Shown: positions 31,965 through 40,783 of the stretch, in pieces
Layout: the number at the start of each line of letters is the position of its first letter
Numbering within the stretch: position 1 is the stretch's first letter
NCBI GenBank assembly: GCA_032620915.1
Contig: CP136052.1
Coordinates: 2,782,001 to 2,846,000, forward strand
Source of the DNA: Oscillospiraceae bacterium NTUH-002-81
Lineage (GTDB): Bacteria; Bacillota; Clostridia; Lachnospirales; Lachnospiraceae
DNA: 64,000 nt
Direction of reading: 5' to 3'
Translations under genes and position numbers: made by a program
The notes under the pieces: model-generated
Database searches by the model: none
What the model saw: only the letters and a program-made list of their open reading frames with translations
What the model was told of the DNA's origin: nothing

Positions 31965-32279
31965 TTAATCATTTTCTTCTCCTAATGGAACTTCCCGGAT
32001 AATATATTTGGTATCGCCATAAAAGCCATACTCATTACGCAATCTATGACGTTCCACATATCCATGATGCTCTAATTCCTTAATTGCAGAACGAACAGAA
32101 TCAATCCCATCTCTGCTCAATGTTGCCAGTCCTTGCATATTGTAATTCCAGTCATCTGGCAAACTTAACATCAGCGATAATAGACCTTTCGCTTTCAATG
32201 TCAGATTCTTATTCTTGAAATGATGATTACTCATTACCGTAAAATTCTTAGTTCTCTCTACACGAAAAATCTGTGCCAT
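31965..32279 (-). CDS. Helix-turn-helix protein of conjugative-element replication type (truncated)
   Basis: A 104-aa N-terminal domain, MAQIFRVERTKNFTVMSNHHFKNKNLTLKAKGLLSLMLSLPDDWN, then RDGIDSVRSAIKELEHHGYVERHRLRNEYG. This resembles the winged-helix domain of replication or regulator proteins (DUF6017-related) on Gram-positive conjugative elements. Full-length relatives are longer and have a repetitive tail, whose remnants are seen downstream. Ribosome binding site aaaggagg. It is likely an island-mobility remnant. Confidence 0.7.
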   Translation of the reverse strand: MAQIFRVERTKNFTVMSNHHFKNKNLTLKAKGLLSLMLSLPDDWNYNMQGLATLSRDGIDSVRSAIKELEHHGYVERHRLRNEYGFYGDTKYIIREVPLGEEND

Positions 32280-32402
32280 GCTCCCATCCTCCTTTCCAGT
32301 TCAAAAGAAAAAGACGCAAGCCATATCTTATGACTCACGCCTTACTTCGCTCACAATATTCTATTTTTATCAGTTACCTGCCAGATTAGTTACTGGCAAT
32401 CC

Positions 32403-32762
32403 TTATACATAAATCAATTCCTTGAGAATAATCTCTTCCGCAATCGCTCTGTGTTGATTAGCAGCTCTTACCCATGCCATTTGATCTGCTTTTTTATCCG
32501 GCAGTGGTTCTTTTTCTTCCAGTTGCTTCAGAATCACTTCTTCCCGTTCTCTTGCTGCTTTATCTACTTCCAAAAGGTGTTCTCCAATTGTATCCTGTAA
32601 AAGCATCACCTGATAGGTTGTATTTCGATGGTTTTTCAGATAATCTCTGCGAAGAAAACCATACTTGCCAAGCTGCTCCATCTGCTCACCGGATTTATAG
32701 ATGAGATTCGGGATCAGATATCCATTTACATTCGTATACGTTACATAAACAGGACATTCGCA
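32403..32762 (-). pseudogene. TnpV-type transposon protein (start missing or non-standard)
   Basis: The reverse strand reads YVTYTNVNGYLIPNL-IYKSGEQMEQLGKYGFLRRDYLKNHRN and ends EEIILKELIYV, matching the TnpV family of Tn4451-like transposons in sequence and length. No ATG occurs at the expected place; the frame runs back without a start to a stop near 32817. The in-frame ATG (32681) leaves only 92 residues. Function in the parental element is unknown. A GAACGCAG/CTGCGTTC inverted repeat lies upstream (32784-32815). Confidence 0.65.
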
Positions 32763-32804
32763 ATCCGCTTTCGCTACTTGCTCATGAACGCAGTTGCTTC
32801 GCTG

Positions 32805-32828
32805 CCTGCGTTCATTTTATTAGCACTC
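32805..32828 (-). repeat. Inverted copy of the island edge motif
   Basis: The reverse strand reads GAGTGCTAATAAAATGAACGCAGG, with a perfect CIRCE half-site (TTAGCACTC on the plus strand) next to TGAACGC. It resembles the plus-strand motif at 32990-33020 in inverted orientation, so the two bracket about 165 bp. Confidence 0.45.
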
Positions 32829-32983
32829 TCCATTTCTCATCATTTTTTGACCACAAATTTACGACATTTACGACAAATCTGACACTGCTTTACAATACCA
32901 GACAAAATGACTGATGCCCCGGAAAGCCTGTAAAACAGGCACTTCCGGGATACACAAGACAGGACAAAAATCGACTTCCATTA

Positions 32984-33016
32984 TCAAGAGGTGCGTGCTA
33001 ATAATTTTGTGAACGC
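32984..33016 (+). repeat. Right-edge direct repeat of the BREX island
   Basis: TCAAGAGGTGCGTGCTAA (32984-33001) followed by ATTTTGTGAACGC (33004-33016) repeats the sequence at the left edge (12072-12115). The left copy has about a dozen extra bases between the blocks. Such flanking repeats could be a duplicated target or attachment site. Confidence 0.55.
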
Positions 33017-33072
33017 CAGGAAGCATGAATATTTGCATATGATTCAAAATGTTTTATGGAAAGTCCAAAGAA

Positions 33073-34243
33073 TTACATGGACATTTTTACAATTTCCCGG
33101 ATTTCCTCCTTCGTCAGCACCCGATAACCACCTTTCAGGATGATCGTACCCTTCACGATATCCTCGATCATATCTTCTGTCGCGCCAATCTCAGAAAGAG
33201 ACATGGCAAGTCCCAGCTCCCGCATCCAGGCTTCCATGGCGCTGAGCCCTTCCTCTGCCACTTCCCGGTCAGATTTACCGTCGGCGCTTACTTCCCAGAC
33301 ATTCTTGGCAAAGCGGGTAAATTTGGGCAGGCCCGCATCCAGGATGAACCGATAGTAGGGAAGGGACACGGCTGAAAGGGTCATGCCATGGGTAGCATCT
33401 GTGACAGCCCCGGCTGCCTGACCGATCATATGTACCATCCAATCTGTCTTTTTGCCCTTTGCCACCAACGTGTTCAACGCCCAGGTTGCCGTCCACATGA
33501 TATTGCTTCTTGCCTCATAATCCTCCGGATTTTCATTGGCGATCCGGCTGGAATGAATGAGAGAACGCATCAGTCCCTCACTGATGTAATCACTGGTGTT
33601 GTCATCCTCCCCTGAAAAATACTGTTCACAGATATGGCTGAAAATGTCGTAACAACCTGCCACCATCTGACGGTGAGGAAGGGTCATGGTGTACCGGGGA
33701 TTTAAGATGGCAAACCGGGGCATGATCTTCTCATCCCGGAATACATGGCAGATCTTCATCTTGCTGGCATGGTCGGTGATGACCGCACCGGCATTCATCT
33801 CAGAACCTGTTCCTACCATCGTCAGTACACATCCCACCGGCAACGTCTCACAGCTGGGTTCTTCAAACTTCACATAATATTTTTCCCACGGATCCTCATC
33901 GCAGTTGACAGCGACAGACACAGCCTTTGTGTAATCACACACGGAGCCTCCGCCCACAGCCAGCAGAAAATCTGCCCTGTGCGCTCTGGCAATGGCAACA
34001 CCCCTCCCGCAGCTTGTCAGATGTGGGATTGGGCATGACACCGGAAATTTCCGCCACCTGCTTGCCCTCTGCTTTCAGTATGTCCATGACTTCATCATAG
34101 ATGCCATTTTTCTTAATGGAACCGCCGCCATAGACGAGTACCACATTTGGGCCGTATTTCTTCAGCTCTGTACCCAGCTTGCCCAGCGCCTTTTCTCCAA
34201 AATATAATTTTGTTGGATTACAATATGAAAAATTTCCTAACAT
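33073..34243 (-). CDS. Iron-containing alcohol dehydrogenase, BDH/YqhD type (frame broken once)
   Basis: Reduces aldehydes to alcohols with NAD(P)H in the cytoplasm. MLGNFSYCNPTKLYFGEKAL is the typical N-terminus. GGSIKKNG, VGGGSVCDYTKA, GTGSEMNAG and metal ligands in YDIFSHICEQYF, DWMVHMIGQAAGA and TDATHGMTLS are visible. A C4 run at 34001-34004 carries one base too many; removal restores a protein of about 389 aa. The start at 34243 follows aaaggag. It lies after the glycyl radical enzyme and could reduce the aldehyde made by it. Confidence 0.87.
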
Positions 34244-34291
34244 TCTTTTTCTCCTTTTGAATATTTTCCGAATCTGCCGGATAAGCAGAAA

Positions 34292-34337
34292 AACCTCCAG
34301 GCAGGGTAAGCCTCTGTTACTTCTCTGTCTGAAGGTT
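34292..34337 (-). terminator. Intrinsic terminator between the glycyl radical enzyme and the alcohol dehydrogenase
   Basis: AACCTCCAGGCAG (34292-34304) pairs with CTGTCTGAAGGTT (34325-34337; two mismatches that become G-U pairs in RNA), and the transcript ends with a T-rich tail on the reverse strand. It would lower expression of the dehydrogenase relative to the enzyme. Confidence 0.65.
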
Positions 34338-34384
34338 TTCATTTATATGTTACATTTGTTATCCTGGTGTTTCAAATACCGGGA

Positions 34385-36904
34385 TCAGAAATGCAGTTCT
34401 GTTCTCTGGATCAGGTCTTTCTGCAGTGCATCTCCCAGCTCTACGAAGTATGCGCTGTATCCGGCCACTCGAACAAGCATATCGCGGTAGCTGTCGGGAT
34501 CTTTCTGGGCAGCCCGCATCGTATCTGCGCTCATGATGTTGAACTGCACATGCATCGGGTCATTGGCCAGATAGCCGTCCACGAAGCTTAACAGGTTGTC
34601 TCTTCCCTCCACACCGGTCACTGCGTTCTCCGGGAAACGAACGTTCAGCAGCGTACCGTTGGGTGCCAGGCTGTGGTCCACCTTGCCGACAGAGTTTGCC
34701 AGAGCGGTGGGGCCCTTGGTGTCGTGAGAACCGGCCTCGGTATGTACCGGTCCCATGTTATCAGAGATGGCCTCTCCCTTCTTTCTTCCATCCAGGGAAG
34801 CATTGGTGCCAAGACCCATGGAAACGTTGCCGCTTACAGAGTAAACGCCCGGGTTGAACTGGCCGCCGCGGATGGTCGGTCTGCCGATCAGTGTCTTACA
34901 GTAGCACTCGAAGATGAATTTGAACAGATCATCTGCGTAATCATCATCGTTGCCGTAGTGATGCACCTTGGAGCTGTTGATGAGCTGATGAAGTACCTCA
35001 TGGCCTTCCCAGTTATCTTTGATCGCCTGGAGAAGCTCTGCACCGGTGTATTTCTTCTCATCAAATACCAGCTGCTTGATCGAGACAAGGGAGTCTGCGC
35101 AGGTAGCCACACCCAGTGCCTGGGGTCCAATGCCGTTGTATTTTGCACCGCCTGCGGAAAGGTCTACGCCCTTCTCCAGACAGTCTTCGAAAAATGCGGA
35201 TACATACGGCAGCGGCTTTCTCTCTCTGTGTGCCCGGTCAATGACATTCAGACATGCACACATCTGATCCAGCCAGTACTCAAACTGCTTCTTCACGCTC
35301 TCCAGCAGCTCATCCATGTTCTTATAATCTGCCAGGTTGCCGGTATCCGGGCCAAGATGCTTGCCCAGCTTGCCGCATTTCTCCCATCTCGGACACTGCT
35401 CTCCGCAATCCAGACATCTGCCGCCGTTTAATACCATTTCCATGAATTTTGCGGTATTGATGTAAGCAGCGTCATGCCAGCCATACTCTTTACCGGGGAT
35501 AGAAGGCTCAACGCAGCCAACGATTGCATAATCTGCTGCCTCCTCTGCCGGCACGCCCTTTCTTGCAAATGCCTTGATCGTAGGCGCATCGTTGAAGATC
35601 TTCGGATGGCCATATCCGGCACGGATACACTCGATGGCCTTTACCTTTACCTCATAGGGGGTGCCCTCATGCATTCTCACTAGGAGCCACGGGCACATCA
35701 TTCTTGTATGGACAGATGCATCCAGCATCATCATGGTCAGGTCGTTGGTCAGGTCGTTGCCGTCCTTATCAGCGCCGCCGATGGTCAGACATTCGCCGCC
35801 GAAGCCACGGCCCTGACGGACTTTTGCAGTACCGCCGTCTCTGACCTTGGTGGGGTTGTTCATCTTTACGAAGGTAACCTCCAGAAGCTCCTGTGCGAAC
35901 TCCTTGGTGATCTTGCCTTCCTTGATGTCTTTCTCATAGTAAGGATACAGCCACTGATCCATTCTGCCGTAGGAGATGGAATGTCCGTTGCTCTCAATCT
36001 GGGTCATGGTTGTGGCAAAGTTGAACAGCTGCAGTGCCTGCCAGAAGCTCTGTGCCGGGCCGCCTGCGATCTGGTGACAGTTGTCAGCCATGGCAAGAAG
36101 CTCTTCTTTTCTCTTCGGGTCAGCTTCTTCTGCTGCCTTCTCCCGGGCCAGTGCCTCGTATCTTGCGATGTATTTCTTTGCTGCTTTATGGCAGATGAGA
36201 ACAGCGTCGTAGAACTCTCTCTTTACTGCAAAATCAGGATCCTTCTTGGTGAGCTTTGTAAGGCCTTCCTCGGCTCTTCTGATCATGCCGTCGAAGCCTT
36301 CCTTCATGAGACGCTCATAATCCATGACCAGATGGCCGATGCCGCCGTAGTGGTACAGGTTTGTCTGGAAAATCTTCTTGCCCACCTCGGAGCCCTTCTT
36401 CATTTCCTCATCCATGTACTCGTTGGCCAGATCCTCAACGGTCTTGCCCTTCCAGTAAGCACACAGCTTGATGAACTCCTGTCTGTCCTCTTCATTTGCA
36501 AAATAGTGCTGGTCATGTTCCCGCTTCTCGAAGGGCTCATACAGTGCCTCGTAGAGCATCCAGTCGATGGAAAACTCCGGGTACTGGGGGGATGCCTTTG
36601 CCGGTGCACAGATCTCGCCCAGGATCAGCTCCTCATCGTAGATTCGAAGAGTTGCGTTCAGCAGGATCTTCTCAAAGGCTTTCGCACATTTGATCTTGGT
36701 CGTTGCTCTCTCATTTTCCTGATAAGCCTCTGTCACGTTGCGGAAACGCTCCACGTCAATCAGGTACTCCCGATCCAGGAATGCTTTTCTCAGATGGTTG
36801 ACACGGGGATACGGGGACCAGTCCTTGTGGCCAACCTGATATCCGATACAGTAGTTTTTGTCATACGGATCTACGCCGCGTGCTGTGGTGTGTACTTCGC
36901 TCAT
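34385..36904 (-). CDS. Glycyl radical enzyme of the PFL2/dehydratase group with a four-cysteine insertion
   Basis: An 839-aa oxygen-sensitive enzyme that uses a glycyl radical (RVAGYSAYF, Gly815) to make a thiyl radical on Cys464 in GCVEP. The Cys-x-Glu motif, the Asp in YGWHDAAYIN and the NGHSIS segment (about 306-311) resemble glycerol/diol dehydratases. After the active-site loop, residues 497-510 read CLDCGEQCPRWEKC (C-x2-C-x3-C-x5-C), which I do not expect in those relatives. Substrate unknown; a diol is one option, with the adjacent dehydrogenase consuming the aldehyde. No small subunit and no microcompartment shell genes are visible in the window. Start follows agaaggagag. Confidence 0.9.
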   Translation of the reverse strand: MSEVHTTARGVDPYDKNYCIGYQVGHKDWSPYPRVNHLRKAFLDREYLIDVERFRNVTEAYQENERATTKIKCAKAFEKILLNATLRIYDEELILGEICAPAKASPQYPEFSIDWMLYEALYEPFEKREHDQHYFANEEDRQEFIKLCAYWKGKTVEDLANEYMDEEMKKGSEVGKKIFQTNLYHYGGIGHLVMDYERLMKEGFDGMIRRAEEGLTKLTKKDPDFAVKREFYDAVLICHKAAKKYIARYEALAREKAAEEADPKRKEELLAMADNCHQIAGGPAQSFWQALQLFNFATTMTQIESNGHSISYGRMDQWLYPYYEKDIKEGKITKEFAQELLEVTFVKMNNPTKVRDGGTAKVRQGRGFGGECLTIGGADKDGNDLTNDLTMMMLDASVHTRMMCPWLLVRMHEGTPYEVKVKAIECIRAGYGHPKIFNDAPTIKAFARKGVPAEEAADYAIVGCVEPSIPGKEYGWHDAAYINTAKFMEMVLNGGRCLDCGEQCPRWEKCGKLGKHLGPDTGNLADYKNMDELLESVKKQFEYWLDQMCACLNVIDRAHRERKPLPYVSAFFEDCLEKGVDLSAGGAKYNGIGPQALGVATCADSLVSIKQLVFDEKKYTGAELLQAIKDNWEGHEVLHQLINSSKVHHYGNDDDYADDLFKFIFECYCKTLIGRPTIRGGQFNPGVYSVSGNVSMGLGTNASLDGRKKGEAISDNMGPVHTEAGSHDTKGPTALANSVGKVDHSLAPNGTLLNVRFPENAVTGVEGRDNLLSFVDGYLANDPMHVQFNIMSADTMRAAQKDPDSYRDMLVRVAGYSAYFVELGDALQKDLIQRTELHF

Positions 36905-36949
36905 CGTTCTCTCTCCTTCTAAAAAAATATGATGAATGGTTATTTGTTT

Positions 36950-37894
36950 TTATTCTTTTTCCTTGGTGCCCACGACACAGTGGATGCCGCGGCTGTTGAA
37001 ATAGTCTGCGATGCCTTCTACCTTTTTCTGGAACTCTTCCCGGTCAAACTCCAGATCCTTCATCTCGTATGGTCTTCCCAGGGAAGCACATTTCTCCTCG
37101 CCCATCCGCATGAAGCTTAAGAGCTGCAGGGTACGCAGGCTGCTGCCGATCTGGCTCTCCAGGAAATCCGCCGTTCTGGTGATATTTTCCATGTCATCGT
37201 TGATGCCTGGAATGACGGGAATACGGAGGATCATCTCATGTCCTTCCCGCGCCAGGTGTGCCAGATTGTCCAGAATCTGTTCACAGCCCATGCCGGTGTA
37301 TTTCTTATGGATCTCGCTGTCCATGTGCTTCACATCGGAAATGAGCAGATCCGCGTACTGTACCGTATCCGCAACGATATCCCAGTCTGCATAAAAGGTG
37401 GATTCCAGACATGTATGGATGCCGGCCTCCCGGCTGGCCTTCAGAAGCTCTCTCGTAAATTCGTGCTGCACCAGCGGATCGCCGCCGGATACGGTCATCC
37501 CGCCACCGGAACGCTCGTAGTATTTTCGATCCTTCTCAATGACCTTCATAACCTCTTCCACAGTCATGTGCTCGCCCCAGCGCTTGATGGCCTCCGAGGG
37601 ACAGGCCTCCACGCACTGAGTACAGCCGATGCATTTGCTCCTGTCAATGCCCCAGATCTTCTCTTCACCGAAAAGCAGCGCCTGCTGCTTACAGACCTTC
37701 GTGCAAAGCCCGCATTTCTGCTCGGAAATGCATTTGGACGGGTACACGCCCGGCTCGGACGCCAGCTTCTGACTCTCCGGATTGCTGCACCATTTGCACC
37801 GCATGGGACATCCCTTCATGAAAATCTCTGTCCGGATGCCGGGTCCATCATTGATGGTAAACTGCTGGATATTAAAAATAATTCCCTTTTCCAA
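36950..37894 (-). CDS. Glycyl radical enzyme activating protein (radical SAM)
   Basis: A 314-aa S-adenosylmethionine-dependent activase that installs the glycyl radical. The radical SAM motif CPMRCKWC (about residues 30-37) binds the catalytic [4Fe-4S] cluster. A ferredoxin-like insert, CISEQKCGLCTKVC and CIGCTQCVEACP (about 55-105), binds two more. SGGDPLVQ follows. The start is TTG (37892-37894) preceded by aagagggg. It lies 45 bp before the enzyme gene and is the first gene of the operon. Confidence 0.93.
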   Translation of the reverse strand: MEKGIIFNIQQFTINDGPGIRTEIFMKGCPMRCKWCSNPESQKLASEPGVYPSKCISEQKCGLCTKVCKQQALLFGEEKIWGIDRSKCIGCTQCVEACPSEAIKRWGEHMTVEEVMKVIEKDRKYYERSGGGMTVSGGDPLVQHEFTRELLKASREAGIHTCLESTFYADWDIVADTVQYADLLISDVKHMDSEIHKKYTGMGCEQILDNLAHLAREGHEMILRIPVIPGINDDMENITRTADFLESQIGSSLRTLQLLSFMRMGEEKCASLGRPYEMKDLEFDREEFQKKVEGIADYFNSRGIHCVVGTKEKE

Positions 37895-37951
37895 AATGAC
37901 CCCTCTTATCCTGTTTCGTTTGTTATTGTTATATTTTTATCAGTCAATCAT

Positions 37952-37980
37952 ATTATAGGTTGCACCTGCCCCAAAAACAA
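37952..37980 (-). promoter_or_regulatory. Promoter of the glycyl radical enzyme operon
   Basis: Reverse strand: -35 TTGTTT (37975-37980), a 17-bp spacer and a perfect -10 TATAAT (37952-37957), about 50 bp before the activase start. Confidence 0.65.
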
Positions 37981-37998
37981 TAGGAAGGTCTCCCTATT
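37979..37998 (-). terminator. Terminator of the LuxR-type regulator gene
   Basis: AATAGGAA (37979-37986) pairs with TCCCTATT (37991-37998), giving a stem with a 4-nt loop that includes the stop codon of the regulator. A run of T follows (gtttttgg on the reverse strand). Confidence 0.55.
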
Positions 37999-39088
37999 TT
38001 AGCACCTCATACAGCTCGTACCGGTTGTTTACATGGTATTTGGAAAAAATATTCTGCACGTGATTTTTTACCGTATGATAGCTGATGCACAGCTCATCCG
38101 CCACCTTCTGATAGGTAAAGCCTTTGCACAGAAGCTCTGCCACCTTCTGCTCGGCAGGCGTCAGGGCAATCTCCTCCTTGTGGTTCTTCTCCTCCACCGG
38201 ATCTTTCCGGGAAATGGTGATCCAGTGATACCGGTCAACAATGCCATGGCTGTAGCTCTGGTCGTACGTATAGATCTTGAACACACAGTTTTTGATCTCC
38301 TTGATCACTACCCGGTCGCCCTCCACCTGGCCAGCCTTTCCTTCCAGCAGAAACGGCAGCCACAGGCACCGGGCATGGTGCTCGATCTCCTCCGCCGCCG
38401 ACTGGCCCAGAACGCTCACCAGCAGCCGGACCGCCTCCCGGTTGTAACCGATGATGTGCATGAAATCGTCGGTGATCAGGTAGGCATGCTCCCCGGAGGA
38501 AATGATCTCGTCCTGGATATTGGAAATGATCTTCGCCTGCTCATGCTTCTTGAAGCCCACGTAGGAGGTAGCGATATAGCGGTAAATCTCCTGGAAGCTC
38601 TCCACCTCCGCGTCGGAGAAATCCCCCTCCTCTTTTGTTTTGAAAAAAGCGATCTGGATGTAGGCGTTGATGCCAAACGCCAGAGAAAGACAGTAGTGGG
38701 CACCGAACTCCTTCTCGATGAGCCGCACAAAGCTGGATTTGTCGTAGGTATTTTTTGCATAAAAATCAGAGGCCCGGTACATCCGCGGATTTTGATTAAA
38801 ATAGGTCAATCCGTCGGCAACTGCCTCCTCATACATGGTTTTTCGCATCTTATCGTAGCGCAGGATCCGCGAATAGGCGTGATCTGCCCCGGCCACTTCC
38901 ATTCCGTTTTTCCGGATCCAGGAAAGGAACTGCCCTTCGGTGTTATAAATGAAGATCGCTGCCCGCTCCAGGCCGAAATCCCGCTGCAGCGCGTCCAGCA
39001 ACCCTACACTGAAAAATTCCCGGGCGGAAATCTGCCGCTCCGACATCTCCGTCACGAACCGCGACGCCTCTTTATCGTTGTAAGCCAT
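37994..39088 (-). CDS. LuxR-type helix-turn-helix transcriptional regulator
   Basis: A 364-aa regulator. The first ~290 residues look like a sensor of PAS or GAF type (AIFIYNTEGQFLSWIRKNG, HAYLITDDFMHIIGYNREAV). The C-terminal ~65 residues form a LuxR-type DNA-binding domain (LTPAEQKVAELLCKGFTYQKVADELCISYHTVKNHVQNIFSKY). No signal sequence, so cytoplasmic. It is placed directly upstream of the glycyl radical enzyme operon in the same orientation and is the likely activator of it. Confidence 0.88.
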   Translation of the reverse strand: MAYNDKEASRFVTEMSERQISAREFFSVGLLDALQRDFGLERAAIFIYNTEGQFLSWIRKNGMEVAGADHAYSRILRYDKMRKTMYEEAVADGLTYFNQNPRMYRASDFYAKNTYDKSSFVRLIEKEFGAHYCLSLAFGINAYIQIAFFKTKEEGDFSDAEVESFQEIYRYIATSYVGFKKHEQAKIISNIQDEIISSGEHAYLITDDFMHIIGYNREAVRLLVSVLGQSAAEEIEHHARCLWLPFLLEGKAGQVEGDRVVIKEIKNCVFKIYTYDQSYSHGIVDRYHWITISRKDPVEEKNHKEEIALTPAEQKVAELLCKGFTYQKVADELCISYHTVKNHVQNIFSKYHVNNRYELYEVLK

Positions 39089-39182
39089 AGCACGCCAGGC
39101 CTCCTCTTTTCGACAGGTATTGTTATCTGTATTTTACTACGTTTATGTTTTCAAATCAACGAAAGGAGCACCTGTTATCATG

Positions 39183-39236
39183 AAAAAAGATGCCTGAACC
39201 TTCTGCCGATCATTCGGCAAAAAGCAGACATCTTTT
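39183..39236. terminator. Terminator after the MATE gene
   Basis: AAAAAAGATG (39183-39192) and CATCTTTT (39229-39236) form a stem around an inner GCCGA/TCGGC hairpin. The ends are A- and T-rich, so it can terminate in both directions. It serves the MATE gene that ends at 39306. Confidence 0.65.
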
Positions 39237-39305
39237 ATTTTCCATATGCTCTGTCATGACGCTGCGGGGCAGATCATTCACATCACAGAAATCTTCCCTC
39301 GGGTT

Positions 39306-40677
39306 TTACGATTGCTGCAGGTGCTTCCGCGCCGGGCGGTACCACATGAGCGCCAGGAACATGAGTAGCGCCGTGGTGGACAGGCTGATGGGGTACGCCA
39401 TCATGATGGTGCGGAAGGTCTGGCTTCTGGGGAATGCGGTGAAGATCCACAGCAGGCGGACGCCGCACACGCCGATGATGGTGAGTACCGCCGGTACCAC
39501 GGATATACCGAAGCCCCGCAGGTAGCCGGAGAAATTCTCATACAGCATGGTAAACGTATATGCCGAGAAGATCAGCAGCAGTCTGGTATAGCCAATCTCG
39601 ATGACCGCCGGATCGCTGTTGAAGATCGCCAGCAGATTTTTTCCAAAAAACAATACGATAAAAATGGTGGCTGCCGTGGCGATGGTGTCCTCCAGCAGGC
39701 ACAAAAGCAGCACCTTCCGGCAGCGCTTGATCTGCCCGGCGCCGAAATTCTGGCCGGTGAAGGTGGTGCACGCCTGGCTGAAAGCGTTCAGCACATCGTA
39801 GGCAAATATTTCCAGATTGAAGGCCGCGCTGGAAGCGGCGATGACCACCGTACCCAGGCTGTTGATGGCCGACTGGATCACGATGTTGGCAACAGCAAAC
39901 ACGGCGCTCTGGATGCCCGCAGGCAGGCCGATGCGCAGAATCTTCACAAACACATCCTTGTGGAAACGAAGCTCGTCCAGCCGGATGCGGATGGCCTGAT
40001 CCGTCCGCAGCAGCTTCACCAGCAGGATCAGGGAACTCACCGCGTTGGAAAGTACCGTGGCAATGGCAACGCCGTTGACCGTCATATGCAGCACCACCAC
40101 GAAAAACAGATTGAGACAGACGTTCAAGACACCGGAGATGGCCAGCGCCTCCAGCGGCATCCTTGTCTCGCCGACACTCCGGAAGATCGCCGCCTCAAAA
40201 TTGTATAAGAGAATGACCGGCAACCCCAGCAGGTAAATGCGGATATACAGCAACGCCTGAGGAAATACGTCCTCCGGCACGTTCAGCATCCGCAGCAGGC
40301 TGCCCACACCCAGCTCGCCGATGACCGCCACCAGGGCGCCGCCCGCCACAGCCATGATCACCGCCGTATGTACCGCGTGGTGAATGGTTTTCTCATCCCC
40401 CCTGGCCCACTGCATGGGCGATGACCACATTGGCGCCCAAGGCAATGCCGATGAATAGGTTCAGCAGCAGGCCCACGATGGGGCTGTTGGCGCCCACGGC
40501 CGCCACCGCCACCGTCCGCATCTCGCCGGTAAAATTGCCCACAATGGCCACGTCAGAGGCGTTAAACAGCTGCTCCAGAATGCCCGTGGCCGCCACCGGC
40601 AATGCGTACAGGATGAGTTTGTTCCAGATGGAGCCATGCAGCATATCCATACTCCGCTTTTTCGTTTGTCCGCTCAT
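39306..40677 (-). CDS. MATE family efflux transporter (frame broken once)
   Basis: A second MATE exporter. The N-terminal part (MSGQTKKRSMDMLHGSIWNKLILYALPVAATGILEQLFNASDVAIVGNF) and the remaining part (GDEKTIHHAVHTAVIMAVAGG onward) are in different frames. Removing one base from the C6 run at 40397-40402 (G6 in the coding strand) restores HAVGQGDEKTIHHAV and a protein of about 456 aa. The start at 40677 follows gagggg; the ORF upstream of it is unlikely to be translated. It is divergent from the LysR gene. Confidence 0.85.
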
Positions 40678-40783
40678 AGTTTCCCCTCGATTTCTATTCT
40701 TTGTCTCTTCTATTGTTTTTGTTTCCGTTGATGTCCGTCTGCATTTTGACTTCATTTATACAAATGTCTGACAGATTTTCCGT

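Larger units (their letters stand above)
32763..33072. other. Right-edge region of the BREX island without genes
   Basis: Contains the TnpV upstream hairpin, an inverted copy of the edge motif (32805-32828), a long GC-rich hairpin (32918-32949: CCGGAA-A-GCCTGT pairing with ACAGGC-AC-TTCCGG) and the direct repeat at 32984-33016. No ORF of note. The iron-type alcohol dehydrogenase ends at 33073. Confidence 0.5.
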
